In this document: piece after piece, positions 53,368 to 61,857 of the stretch | How the letters are laid out: each line of letters begins with the position of its first letter | How positions within the stretch are numbered: position 1 is the stretch's first letter | NCBI RefSeq assembly: GCF_905397395.1 | Contig: NZ_CAJPVH010000002.1 | Location: 62,001-126,000, forward strand | Length of the DNA stretch: 64,000 bases | Direction of reading: 5' to 3' | Source: Cupriavidus campinensis | Lineage (GTDB): Bacteria > Pseudomonadota > Gammaproteobacteria > Burkholderiales > Burkholderiaceae | The notes under the pieces: model-generated | Seen by the model: the letters and a program-made list of their open reading frames with translations, nothing else | Told to the model about the DNA's origin: nothing | The model's database searches: none | Program-made: the position numbers and the translations under genes

Positions 53368-53817
53368 TTAGGCAATGACCCGCTCGGCCAGCGCGCGACG
53401 GTTGTCCAGGCTGAAGGCGCCAGCGCCGAAGGCGACCACCTGCAGCAGGCCCCCGGCCATGGCCAGGTTCTTCAGGAAATGGAACATCTGGTTCTGGTCT
53501 GCCAGCGCGTGGTGGAAGATCAGCGCGGTCACCACGGCGTAGGCCGCCAGCAGCAGGGCGACCAGGCGCGTCTTGTAGCCGAGCACCAGCAGCGCGGCGC
53601 CTGCCAGTTCCAGTACCAATGCGCCGATCAGGCCGAGCGCCGGTGCCGGGAGGCCCAGCGAGCCGATATAGGCCATCGTCGCCCCGGGGGCCATCAGCTT
53701 GCCGAAGCCGCTGATGAGGAAGATGGCAGCGATGAGAGTGCGGCCAATGGCCGGGACGGCCGAGCGGGCATTGAGGAGGTCGAGGTTGGCGTTCAGGTTC
53801 GAGTTCATGTTGTTCAT
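53368..53817 (-). CDS. DoxX-family membrane protein
   Basis: The 149-aa protein has four hydrophobic helices. RTLIAAIFLISGFGKLMAPG is the DoxX signature at the N-terminal helix. DoxX-like proteins occur in redox-related membrane complexes, but this one has no proven role. It is first in an operon with the NTF2-like and MDR genes and diverges from the LysR gene at 53911. Confidence 0.9.
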   Translation of the reverse strand: MNNMNSNLNANLDLLNARSAVPAIGRTLIAAIFLISGFGKLMAPGATMAYIGSLGLPAPALGLIGALVLELAGAALLVLGYKTRLVALLLAAYAVVTALIFHHALADQNQMFHFLKNLAMAGGLLQVVAFGAGAFSLDNRRALAERVIA

Positions 53818-53881
53818 CCTTTTCAGAGAGTGGATGTCCGAAGATTAGAGACTTGACACCTATCCAGGAAGCCTATATTTC

Positions 53882-53898
53882 TAGATGAAATCCATCTA
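53882..53898. promoter_or_regulatory. Inverted repeat in the DoxX/LysR divergent promoter
   Basis: TAGATG-N5-CATCTA is a perfect inverted repeat 13 bp before the LysR start; CTATAT flanks it on both sides. The 93-bp gap is notably AT-rich. It fits autoregulation by the LysR protein. Confidence 0.5.
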
Positions 53899-53910
53899 TA
53901 TGGTAGATAC

Positions 53911-54810
53911 ATGCTCGACGCCGTCTCGTTGGACCAGCTCCGCACGTTTATCGCCGCCGCTGACGAAGGAAGCTTTTCCGCTGCGGGCCGCAAACTCAGG
54001 CGCGCGCAGTCGGTCGTCAGCCATACGCTGGCCAATCTGGAAGGGCAGATTGGCGTCCAGCTCTTCGATCGCAGCGGCCGCTACCCCCGGCTGACCGAGG
54101 AAGGGACTGCGCTGCTGGCGCAGGCTCGCCAGGTGGTGAGCGGCATGGACGGATTCAAATCGAAAGCGCGCGCGATTGCCGATGGACTGGAGCCCGAGTT
54201 GTCGGTCGTCGTGGACGTCATGTATCCCATGGCGTCGTTGACCGATGCCGTCGGCGCATTCCGGCAGGCATTTCCCCACACACCGCTGCGGCTCTACGTC
54301 GAGGCCCTTGGCGCCGTCATGCAGCCTGTACTGGGACAGGCGTGCCGGCTTGGTATCAGCGGCTCCATGCCGGCGGTTCCGGAGTTGTTGGAGGCGGAGA
54401 AGCTGTTGGACGTACCCATGGTCACGGTTGCTGCCCCGTCACACCCATTGGCGTCCTGCAAGGGACTCATCCGGCCGCGCGATTTGAAGGACCAAGTGCA
54501 GTTGGTACTTACCGATCGCACCACGCTGACCGAAGGCACGACGTTCGGCGTCTTCTCGCCGCAAATCTGGCGGCTTGCCGATCTGGGCGCCAAGCATGCG
54601 TTCTTGCGCGCCGGGTTCGGCTGGGGCCATATGCCGATGGCCATGGTTCAGGCTGACCTGGATGCCGGCACCCTCGTGAGGTTGCGCATCGAGGCCTTCC
54701 AACCCCGTACCCCGCCGATTGCCATGTTCGCGGTGTACCGGAAAGACACGCCGCCAGGCCCGGCAGGTCGATGGTTTCTCAAACGCCTGAAGGGCGCACG
54801 GGACGCTTGA
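53911..54810 (+). CDS. LysR-family transcriptional regulator
   Basis: The 299-aa protein has helix-turn-helix GSFSAAGRKLRRAQSVVSHT and the usual effector domain. It is divergent from the DoxX/NTF2/MDR set, with an inverted repeat in between. The related effector-domain start ELSVVVDVMYPMASL resembles regulators of redox or chlorocompound responses, but the ligand is unknown. Confidence 0.92.
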   Translation: MLDAVSLDQLRTFIAAADEGSFSAAGRKLRRAQSVVSHTLANLEGQIGVQLFDRSGRYPRLTEEGTALLAQARQVVSGMDGFKSKARAIADGLEPELSVVVDVMYPMASLTDAVGAFRQAFPHTPLRLYVEALGAVMQPVLGQACRLGISGSMPAVPELLEAEKLLDVPMVTVAAPSHPLASCKGLIRPRDLKDQVQLVLTDRTTLTEGTTFGVFSPQIWRLADLGAKHAFLRAGFGWGHMPMAMVQADLDAGTLVRLRIEAFQPRTPPIAMFAVYRKDTPPGPAGRWFLKRLKGARDA

Positions 54811-54898
54811 CCGTCCGGATGCGGGCGTAGAATGCACCGCCAGCCGCCGCTGGCACGGCACCAGTGACACGCTCCTCGAACAAGACCAAAAGGACAAG

Positions 54899-56455
54899 AT
54901 GAGAAACGCCTTCGCCCCCTGCCTGACCCTCTGCGCGGCTGCTATTGGCATATCCGGCCTATCCAGCCTATTCAGCCCCGTGGCACACGCGGCAACCCTG
55001 GCACCCGAAGCCGCCCAGCAGCAGGCGCAAGCGAGCTACCGCGAGTATCTGGATCTGCTCAGCATCCCCAATGATTCGGTGGCGCCCGAAGATATCCGGC
55101 GCAATGTGGCCTGGCTCGAGCAGGCATTCCGCAAGCGTGGATTCACGACCCAGCCGCTGGACAACGACGGCAAGCCGATGTTGTTCGCCGAGTATCCGGG
55201 CAAGCAGGCGTCGCGCAAGACCGTCCTGTTCTATATGCACCTGGATGGCCAGCCGGTCATCCCCTCCCAATGGGCGCAGAAGAGTCCGTGGACGCCTGTG
55301 CTGAAGAAGAAGGGCGCCAAGGGCGATTGGGAGGAGATCGACATGGCCAACCTGTTCTCGGGGGCGGTGGACCCGGAGTGGCGGGTCTTCGGTCGTTCCT
55401 CGTCGGACGACAAGGGGCCGATCATGATGCTGCTGGCGGCCATCGATGCGATGAAGGCGGCAGGCACCCAACCCGCGGTCAATATCAAGGTGATCCTGGA
55501 CAGCGAGGAGGAGAAGGGCTCGCCCTCCATCGGCAAGGTGATGCAGGCCCATCGCGACCTGCTGGCCTGCGACGGCATGATCATCCACGACGGCCCCATG
55601 CATGCCACCAATCGCCCCACACTTATCTTCGGCAACCGCGGCGCGGCGAAGGCAAAGATCACCGTGTTCGGCCCGAAGGCGCCGTTGCACAGCGGCCACT
55701 ACGGCAACTACGTGCCGAACCCGGCGCTCCGGCTCGCGAGCCTGCTAGGCTCGATGAAGGACGATAGCGGTCGCGTCACCATTCCGGGCTACTACGCCAA
55801 GGTTCGTCTCGGCGATGCCGAGCGCAGGATCATGGCCGCCGTGCCTGACGACGAGAAAGCGCTGAAGGCCCGGATTGGCATCGCGCAAGCGGAGAAAGTC
55901 GGCGCCAATTATCAGGAGGCGCTGCAATATCCGTCGCTGAATGTGCGTGGCATGGCCGCCGCCGCAGTCGGTGACAAGGTCGCCAATATCGTTCCGGACA
56001 AGGCCGAGGCCGAACTCGATCTGCGCACCACGCCGGACTCCGATGCCGCGTACCTCGGCAAGCTGATCGAGCAGTACATCGCCAAGCAGGGCTACCACCT
56101 TGTGAAAGGCACGCCGACCGACGAGGAACGCGCGCGCTACGACAAGCTGGCAAGCTTCTCCTACCAGAGCGAAGGGGCGAATGCAGCGGGTTCGCCGATG
56201 GACTCCCCGGTCGCGAAATGGGCGTACCAGGGCGTCACCGGCACCTTTGGCACGAGCCCGGAGCCCGTCCGTATCCGCATGATGGGCGGCACCGTGCCGA
56301 CGGCGGAAATCGTGGATGTACTGAACGTGCCGTTCGTGATCATCCCGCTCGTCAATGCCGACAACAACCAGCATGCCGCGAACGAGAACCTTCGGCTTGG
56401 AAACTATGTCAATGGCGTGCGCACGCTGTACGGGCTGATGACTGCGCCGTTCTGA
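54899..56455 (+). CDS. Exported M20-family metallopeptidase
   Basis: The 518-aa protein starts with a Sec signal peptide ending near residue 31 (SPVAHA, then ATL). It has the M20 metal and catalytic sites: HxD in FYMHLDGQPV, bridging Asp in GRSSSDDKGPIMM, the catalytic EE in DSEEEKGSPS, and the later acidic/His ligands in MIIHDGPMHA and NNQHAANENL. The dimerisation lid lies between about residues 240 and 400. It should hydrolyse peptides or N-acyl amino acids in the periplasm. It stands alone, 24 bp short of the convergent GntR gene. Confidence 0.92.
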   Translation: MRNAFAPCLTLCAAAIGISGLSSLFSPVAHAATLAPEAAQQQAQASYREYLDLLSIPNDSVAPEDIRRNVAWLEQAFRKRGFTTQPLDNDGKPMLFAEYPGKQASRKTVLFYMHLDGQPVIPSQWAQKSPWTPVLKKKGAKGDWEEIDMANLFSGAVDPEWRVFGRSSSDDKGPIMMLLAAIDAMKAAGTQPAVNIKVILDSEEEKGSPSIGKVMQAHRDLLACDGMIIHDGPMHATNRPTLIFGNRGAAKAKITVFGPKAPLHSGHYGNYVPNPALRLASLLGSMKDDSGRVTIPGYYAKVRLGDAERRIMAAVPDDEKALKARIGIAQAEKVGANYQEALQYPSLNVRGMAAAAVGDKVANIVPDKAEAELDLRTTPDSDAAYLGKLIEQYIAKQGYHLVKGTPTDEERARYDKLASFSYQSEGANAAGSPMDSPVAKWAYQGVTGTFGTSPEPVRIRMMGGTVPTAEIVDVLNVPFVIIPLVNADNNQHAANENLRLGNYVNGVRTLYGLMTAPF

Positions 56456-56479
56456 GTATCAGGCTTTCGCTACGGGGGG

Positions 56480-57193
56480 CTAGCGATAGTCCCCCAGCAC
56501 CGTCGCGCGCGTAAATTCCTCGATATTGTCCAGCAGCGCATCGAGCGCTTCGCCGGCGCCATCGACATCGCCGCGCGCAATCGCCGAGGCCACCGTGGCG
56601 TGCAGCTTCGACATCGTTGGCAGGTCCGCCGCCTCCTTGTAGTGGAGATACCAGAAGCGGCGCGACAGCCCGTGCATCAGCCGCATCGACCCCTCGGCAA
56701 ACTCGTTGCGGGCGGCAACCAGACACAGTTCATTGAATTCCCGGTCCGCGCGCACGAAGGCCACGTCGTCGCCACTGCGCGATGACTGCTCGAATTCCTT
56801 CGCCAGGCGCTTGAAGTGATCGCGCTGCTCCGCCGTGGCGCGGCGTGCGGCGCAGCGGCAGATCAGTCGCTCCACCTCGCGGCGGGTCTCCAGCAGGCGA
56901 AGCTGCTTGGCTACGTCGATCGGCGCGATCAGCAGGCCGCGCTGCGGCAGCACCATGATCAGATGCTCGCGCGCCAGCCGCTGGATCGCCTCCCGGATTG
57001 GCGTACGGCCGATTCCCGTCATTTCGCTGAGCTGCAATTCCGACACGGAACTACCCGGCGCCAGCTTCAACGTCACGATGGCTTCTTCTACCTGCTCGTA
57101 TGCCAGGTCGGTCAGCTTGCCGCGCTGGCCTGGAGCCTCTTCAGGCTCTTGTACTGGCGCAGAACGGGCGCGCGTGGCGGGTTTTGAGGTCAT
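56480..57193 (-). CDS. GntR-family (FCD) transcriptional regulator
   Basis: From the ATG at 57193 the product is 237 aa. The N-terminal winged helix reads VSELQLSEMTGIGRTPIREA (recognition region near residue 60). The C-terminal FCD ligand domain has VRADREFNELCLVAARNEFA and LHATVASAIARGDVDGAGEA. The family metal-site His in the first of these (usually DxxFH) is Asn here. It is divergent from the hydrolase/dehydrogenase operon and is the likely reader of the CTAATATRTTA operators at 57302, 59442 and 60968. Confidence 0.9.
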   Translation of the reverse strand: MTSKPATRARSAPVQEPEEAPGQRGKLTDLAYEQVEEAIVTLKLAPGSSVSELQLSEMTGIGRTPIREAIQRLAREHLIMVLPQRGLLIAPIDVAKQLRLLETRREVERLICRCAARRATAEQRDHFKRLAKEFEQSSRSGDDVAFVRADREFNELCLVAARNEFAEGSMRLMHGLSRRFWYLHYKEAADLPTMSKLHATVASAIARGDVDGAGEALDALLDNIEEFTRATVLGDYR

Positions 57194-57269
57194 GGGCCGG
57201 GATCTGGGTGCACGGAAAACCCATTGTATATGAGCCGTACGCAACTCCTGTACAGGCTGGATTTCGCCC

Positions 57270-57313
57270 TTGCTTCCCGTCGGATTTCTGCTACTATCCT
57301 TCTAATATATTAG
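57270..57313 (+). promoter_or_regulatory. Promoter with CTAATATATTAG operator (hydrolase/dehydrogenase operon)
   Basis: TTGCTT at 57270 and TACTAT at 57292 are spaced 16 bp. The perfect palindrome CTAATATATTAG at 57302-57313 covers the predicted transcription start, as expected for a repressor site. Related sites precede the two following units. Confidence 0.65.
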
Positions 57314-57331
57314 ATGTGTACCGGAGGAGAC

Positions 57332-58093
57332 GTGACGGACGACGATGTCATAGCCGTGGGGGGCGGGCCAATCACCGTGGTGGCCGTCCATGGCATCCAG
57401 GGCACACGGGGTGCCTGGCTGCCGCTGGCACGGCAGTTGGCCGACCGATGCACCTTCATCCTGCCAAATCTGCCCGGGCGTGGCCTCGCGAAGGCGCCCG
57501 CCAGTGAGGACGACTGCACGCTGGATGCCTACGCACGTGAGCTGGGCCGGACGATTACCCGGCATGTCGATGGGCCGTTCGTGCTGGCCGGGTGGAGCAT
57601 GGGGGTATCCGTGGCGTTGGCCTATCTGTCACAGGTCCGCACGACGGCCGCGTGGCCGCTCCCCGCCGAGTTGCTGCTGGTCTCGGGCACGCCGTACCTC
57701 GACGCGGTGGCCTGGTTCCCGCCGTCGTCACCCGATGCGCTGCTGGAAGCGATCGCGACACGCGAACAACGGCTCGGGCTGCGTGAGGCCGCCGACCATC
57801 GCACCGTGGCGTGGACCTGGAACGCGATCCGGCGGACGGACCAACGCGGCGAGCTGGCCCATATCACGACTCCGGCACGGGTCATCCACGGCAGCGAGGA
57901 TGCCGACTGCCCGCTGACGCACGGCGCGATGCTGGCCGATGGGGTTCCGCGCGCCGAATTCCACGTCCTGCAGGGCGCCGGCCACAGCGTGCTGACCGAG
58001 CGGACCGAGGACATCGCCGTGTATCTGCGCAAGCATTGGCCAGCGCCAGCCGCAGCGCACGGCACCAGAACATACCCACGGGAGACAGCATGA
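57332..58093 (+). CDS. Alpha/beta hydrolase
   Basis: The GTG at 57332, just after GGAGGAG, gives 253 aa; an ATG at 57314 would add six residues but overlaps the operator. It has VVAVHGIQGTRGAWLPLA (oxyanion loop), the nucleophile elbow AGWSMGVSVAL, catalytic Asp near GSEDADCPL and His in GAGHSVL. It is a small esterase/lactonase/acyl hydrolase type; the substrate is unknown. It is coupled to the iron-dependent dehydrogenase gene by an ATGA overlap. Confidence 0.9.
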   Translation: MTDDDVIAVGGGPITVVAVHGIQGTRGAWLPLARQLADRCTFILPNLPGRGLAKAPASEDDCTLDAYARELGRTITRHVDGPFVLAGWSMGVSVALAYLSQVRTTAAWPLPAELLLVSGTPYLDAVAWFPPSSPDALLEAIATREQRLGLREAADHRTVAWTWNAIRRTDQRGELAHITTPARVIHGSEDADCPLTHGAMLADGVPRAEFHVLQGAGHSVLTERTEDIAVYLRKHWPAPAAAHGTRTYPRETA

Positions 58094-59361
58094 GAATGGA
58101 GGACCTGATCTATTTCTGCGCGCCGGCGCGCCTGATCATGGGCGCAGGCACCCGCGCGCAGCTGCCTGCGCTGCTGCAGCGGCTGGGCTATCGTCACGGC
58201 CTGCTGGTCACGGATACGTTCTTCACCTCCGCCACGCCATGGGTCGATGAACTCGTCGCTGCCGCACGCGCACACGGCGTGGCACTGATGGTCTATGACG
58301 GCGGCATGCCGGATCCCACGACCACGCTCTGCGACACCGCCACGGCAGCCATCCGGGCGCAGTGCAACGGCGAGCCGCTCGATCACGTCATCGCCCTCGG
58401 CGGCGGCAGCAATATCGATCTGGCCAAGGCCCTTTGCCTGAGCCTGCCGGGCGGCAAGCCGGTGCGGGAGTTCATCGGCATGATCGACAGCGCCACGCCC
58501 ATTCTGCCGATGATTGCGCTGCCCACTACCGCAGGCACGGGCTCCGAGGCCACGCCCGGGGCGATCCTGGTCGATCCGGAGAGCGCCACCAAGGTGGCCG
58601 TCATGGACAACCGCCTGCGGCCCGCCGTGGCATTGATCGACCCCGAGTTCACCTACACCTGCCCGCCACGGGTGACGGCCGACGCGGGCATCGATGCGCT
58701 GACCCACGCCATCGAGTCATACCTGACGCTAGACGCCGCCCGTTTCGACCGGGGCGGGGACCCTGACCCCGGTTATAGCGGCCGCAATGCCCTGACCATG
58801 CTGTTCGCGCATGAATCGATCCGGCTGTGCAGCCAGTATCTGTTGCGCAGCTACCAACGCGGCGAGGACACCGAAGCGCGCATCGGCATGAGCCATGCAA
58901 GCCTCTATGCCGCGCTGTCGTATGGCAGCGCCGGACTGAACGCGGTGCATGGCATCGCCTATGCCGTGGCGGGGCTGACGCATCGCTCGCACGGCACGAC
59001 CAATGCGGTGACGCTGCCTTACGTACTCGATGCCCTGCGCGATGTGCGTGCCGGCGAGATGCTTGCCGTGGCCCGGCTGTTCGGGATCGAGGACCCCGAT
59101 CCCCATGTGGCCGTGGCGCGCCTGCCCGTCCTGGTGCGCGATCTGGTCCGTGACCTGGGCATTCCCACCACACTGCAGCAGTGCGGCATCGCGCAAGATG
59201 ACCTGGAGACGCTGGTGAAGGATGCCCTTGGTGTGACGCGCCTCGCCAAGGCGTTTCCCGTGCCGGACGTACCGGTGCGCTATGCCGCCATCGTCCGGCA
59301 TGCCTGGCACGGCGATCTCTCCGCCGAAGCCCCGTCCATGGCGCCGCGCCGCGCCGCGTAG
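58090..59361 (+). CDS. Iron-containing alcohol dehydrogenase family protein
   Basis: From the ATG at 58090 the product is 423 aa. It has the dinucleotide motif ALGGGSNIDLAKAL, PTTAGTGSEATPGAIL and the metal-site His residues in DALTHAIESYLT and AVHGIAYAVAGLTHRSHG. This type III family contains butanol, lactaldehyde and 4-hydroxybutyrate dehydrogenases and maleylacetate reductase. The exact reaction is not evident. It is co-transcribed with the alpha/beta hydrolase gene, consistent with hydrolysis of an ester or lactone followed by oxidation of the released hydroxy compound. Confidence 0.92.
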   Translation: MRMEDLIYFCAPARLIMGAGTRAQLPALLQRLGYRHGLLVTDTFFTSATPWVDELVAAARAHGVALMVYDGGMPDPTTTLCDTATAAIRAQCNGEPLDHVIALGGGSNIDLAKALCLSLPGGKPVREFIGMIDSATPILPMIALPTTAGTGSEATPGAILVDPESATKVAVMDNRLRPAVALIDPEFTYTCPPRVTADAGIDALTHAIESYLTLDAARFDRGGDPDPGYSGRNALTMLFAHESIRLCSQYLLRSYQRGEDTEARIGMSHASLYAALSYGSAGLNAVHGIAYAVAGLTHRSHGTTNAVTLPYVLDALRDVRAGEMLAVARLFGIEDPDPHVAVARLPVLVRDLVRDLGIPTTLQQCGIAQDDLETLVKDALGVTRLAKAFPVPDVPVRYAAIVRHAWHGDLSAEAPSMAPRRAA

Positions 59362-59420
59362 CACCGCATTTCCGCTGCACCAAACGATGCCGCTTCGCAC
59401 GGCATGCCGTAAACCATAAC

Positions 59421-59453
59421 TTGAACATCAGCGATGTCCAACTAATATATTAC
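59421..59453 (+). promoter_or_regulatory. Promoter with CTAATATATTA operator (MFS gene)
   Basis: TTGAAC at 59421 and TAATAT at 59443 are 16 bp apart. The -10 itself lies inside CTAATATATTAC (59442-59453), which matches the 57302 palindrome in 11 of 12 positions. A repressor here would block RNA polymerase directly. Confidence 0.65.
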
Positions 59454-59500
59454 GAAAGCGCGCCGCCAGAGAGCGCGACTCACCTACACAGGAGACAACC

Positions 59501-60880
59501 ATGGATATGTCAGCAGGCGCCCTCAGGCTGGAGGCCGGCGTAGCGGCGCGGCTGGAACGATTGCCGATGACGGGCTACCAGCGCTCGTTGTTCGGCATCA
59601 TCGCCACCGCGTGGTTTTTTGATTCGATGGACCTCGGCCTCATGACGTTCGTGCTCGGTTCGATCAAGGCCGAGTTCGGCCTGACCGCCGCGCAGGCCGG
59701 CATGCTCGCCAGCTCGAGCTTCCTGGGCATGTTCCTGGGCGCCGCCATCGCCGGGCTGCTGGCAGATCGCTTCGGCCGCAAGCCCGTGTTCCAGGTCAGC
59801 ATGATCTTCTGGGGCGTGGGCAGCCTGATGTGCGGGCTGGCGGACAACGTCACGACGCTGATGATCTATCGCGTGCTGCTTGGCTTCGGCATGGGGATGG
59901 AGTTTCCGATCGGTCTGTCGATGGTGTCCGAGATCGTGCCGGCCAAGAGCCGCGGCAAGTACGTGGCCATCCTGGAAGGGTTCTGGCCGATCGGCTTCAT
60001 CGCCGCCGGCGCGCTGACGTATTTCCTGCTGCCGATGATCGGCTGGCGCGGCATCTTCATCGCACTGGCCGTGCCAGCCGTATTTGTGTTCGTGGTGCGC
60101 CGGATGGTGCCCGAATCCCCGCGCTGGCTCGAGGATGTGGGACGCAGGCGCGAAGCCGACGCCGTGATGGCTGGCATAGAGCAGCGTGTGGAACGCGCCT
60201 GGGGCCGCGCCTTGCCCCCGGTCGCCACGACCTACGGGAGTGCGCAGCCGGCCAGCCGGAAGGCGCGCTTCATGGAACTCTGGTCTGGCCCCTATGCGCG
60301 CCGCACGATCATGCTCTGGTCGGTCTGGTTCTTCGCGCTGCTCGGCTATTACGGCCTGACCACCTGGCTCGGGGCGCTGCTCCAGCAGGCCGGCTATGCG
60401 GTGACCAAGTCCGTGCTCTACACGGTCTACATCTCGCTGGCGGGCATTCCCGGGTTCATGTTCTCGGCATGGCTGCTCGAGAAATGGGGCCGCAAGCCAA
60501 CCTGCGCGCTGATGCTGCTCGGTAGCGCCGTCGCCGCGTATGCGTACGGCCAGGCGGCGGTGCACAAGGTGCCGGTGGAGCAGTTGATCGCCGCCGGGCT
60601 GTGCATGCAGTTCTTCCTGTTCGGCATGTGGTCGGTGCTCTACGCCTACACCCCGGAACTCTATCCCACGCGCTCTCGCGCCACCGGCTCCGGCTTTGCC
60701 TCGTCGATCGGCCGCATCGGTTCGCTGGCGGGCCCCTATCTGGTTGGCGTGCTGCTGCCGGTGACCGGGCAGGGCGGAGTGTTCACGCTGGGGGCGATGT
60801 CCTTCGCCGTGGCAGCCGCGATGGTGCTGATGCTGGGCGTGGAAACACGCGGCAGGGCGCTGGAGGAAGTCTCCCAATAA
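59501..60880 (+). CDS. MFS transporter
   Basis: The 459-aa protein has twelve predicted membrane segments. The MFS loop 2-3 motif is LADRFGRKPVFQVSM, and PESPRWLEDVGRRREADAV is the sugar-porter/AAHS-type loop after helix 6. YTPELYPTRSRATGSGFASSIGRIGS is the conserved PETxPTxxR-like region of niacin/aromatic-acid/sugar-type carriers, shown here in part. It probably imports the substrate of the surrounding GntR-controlled enzymes. A strong terminator follows it. Confidence 0.9.
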   Translation: MDMSAGALRLEAGVAARLERLPMTGYQRSLFGIIATAWFFDSMDLGLMTFVLGSIKAEFGLTAAQAGMLASSSFLGMFLGAAIAGLLADRFGRKPVFQVSMIFWGVGSLMCGLADNVTTLMIYRVLLGFGMGMEFPIGLSMVSEIVPAKSRGKYVAILEGFWPIGFIAAGALTYFLLPMIGWRGIFIALAVPAVFVFVVRRMVPESPRWLEDVGRRREADAVMAGIEQRVERAWGRALPPVATTYGSAQPASRKARFMELWSGPYARRTIMLWSVWFFALLGYYGLTTWLGALLQQAGYAVTKSVLYTVYISLAGIPGFMFSAWLLEKWGRKPTCALMLLGSAVAAYAYGQAAVHKVPVEQLIAAGLCMQFFLFGMWSVLYAYTPELYPTRSRATGSGFASSIGRIGSLAGPYLVGVLLPVTGQGGVFTLGAMSFAVAAAMVLMLGVETRGRALEEVSQ

Positions 60881-60917
60881 CGATTCGCCGCGCGGCCAGC
60901 GTGCCGCGCCTGACAGG

Positions 60918-60943
60918 GCCCCTGTGCGACAGGGGCATTTTTT
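60918..60943 (+). terminator. Rho-independent terminator after the MFS gene
   Basis: GCCCCTGT-GCG-ACAGGGGC forms a perfect 8-bp stem with a 3-nt loop, followed by ATTTTTT. Confidence 0.9.
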
Positions 60944-60967
60944 GGATCCTCGCACTTTTATATTCAA

Positions 60968-60979
60968 CTAATATGTTAG
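60968..60979 (+). promoter_or_regulatory. CTAATATGTTAG operator upstream of the fatty acid hydroxylase-type gene
   Basis: The palindrome differs by one base from CTAATATATTAG and lies 28 bp before the start codon. CAACTAATAT here and at 59440 are identical. The -10 may be TAATAT inside the site; the -35 is weak. Confidence 0.6.
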
Positions 60980-61007
60980 TGCGACGGACTTTGCCGGAGA
61001 TGCAATC

Positions 61008-61814
61008 ATGATGACTGAACGCCAACGCCAGTTCAGGGAGCAATACAAGGCCGATATCAGCCCGCTTTATAACGGGCTGCTGCACATCACCGTGATCTAC
61101 GGCGTGGGCATCGCCGCGCTGTACTGGGCGATCCAGCGCCTGCACAACGTCACGTGGGAATGGGCCCTGATACTGCCGGTGTTCCTGGCCGGCAACTTCG
61201 TCGAATGGTTCATGCACCGCTACATCATGCACCGCCGGATCGACGTGTTCGCGCTGCGCGCCATCTATGAGCGCCATACGCGCCAGCATCACCAGTATTT
61301 CACCGACCAGGAACCCACTATCGACACCACGCGCGAATTCCGCATCGTGTTCTTCCCGTGGCGCGTGCTGGCGACGCTGGGTGTGGGCGGCGGCGGGCTG
61401 GGCTATGTGGCGTCCCTGATCTTCAACGCCAACGCCGGCTACTTCGTGTTCATCACGATGGTGGCGCAGTACCTGGTCTACGAGACCTTCCATTACTGCT
61501 GCCACGTGCACGACAACTGGTTCGTGCGCAACATGCCGTTCGTCAACACCATCCGGCGCCATCACACCGCCCATCACAACATGGGCATCATGATGAAGTA
61601 CAACATGAACCTGACGTTCCCGATCGCGGACTACATCATGGGCACCTCGGACCTGCGCCGCGGCCTGATCGGGCACCTGTTCAACGGCTACAGCGAAGCG
61701 TACGTCAAGGAAGAACTGAAGCCGGTGATCCAGAAGTTCCGCACCGACCATTCGCGGGTGACGCTCGACGGCCCGCTGCTGGACGACGAGGAGCGTCGCG
61801 CGATGGCTGCGTGA
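61008..61814 (+). CDS. Membrane fatty acid hydroxylase / sterol desaturase-type protein
   Basis: The 268-aa protein has about four hydrophobic segments. Its conserved His clusters are EWFMHRYIMHRR, RHTRQHHQYF, ETFHYCCHVHDN and RRHHTAHHNMGI, which form the di-iron centre of this superfamily. These membrane enzymes hydroxylate or desaturate lipids and hydrocarbon chains using O2. The set of His boxes is complete, so activity is likely; the substrate is unknown. A GntR-type operator precedes the gene, linking it to the hydrolase, dehydrogenase and MFS genes. Confidence 0.9.
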   Translation: MMTERQRQFREQYKADISPLYNGLLHITVIYGVGIAALYWAIQRLHNVTWEWALILPVFLAGNFVEWFMHRYIMHRRIDVFALRAIYERHTRQHHQYFTDQEPTIDTTREFRIVFFPWRVLATLGVGGGGLGYVASLIFNANAGYFVFITMVAQYLVYETFHYCCHVHDNWFVRNMPFVNTIRRHHTAHHNMGIMMKYNMNLTFPIADYIMGTSDLRRGLIGHLFNGYSEAYVKEELKPVIQKFRTDHSRVTLDGPLLDDEERRAMAA

Positions 61815-61857
61815 CGCGATGATGGTGCGATTGGAGCCGGTGGCCCGCGCCTGGTAA

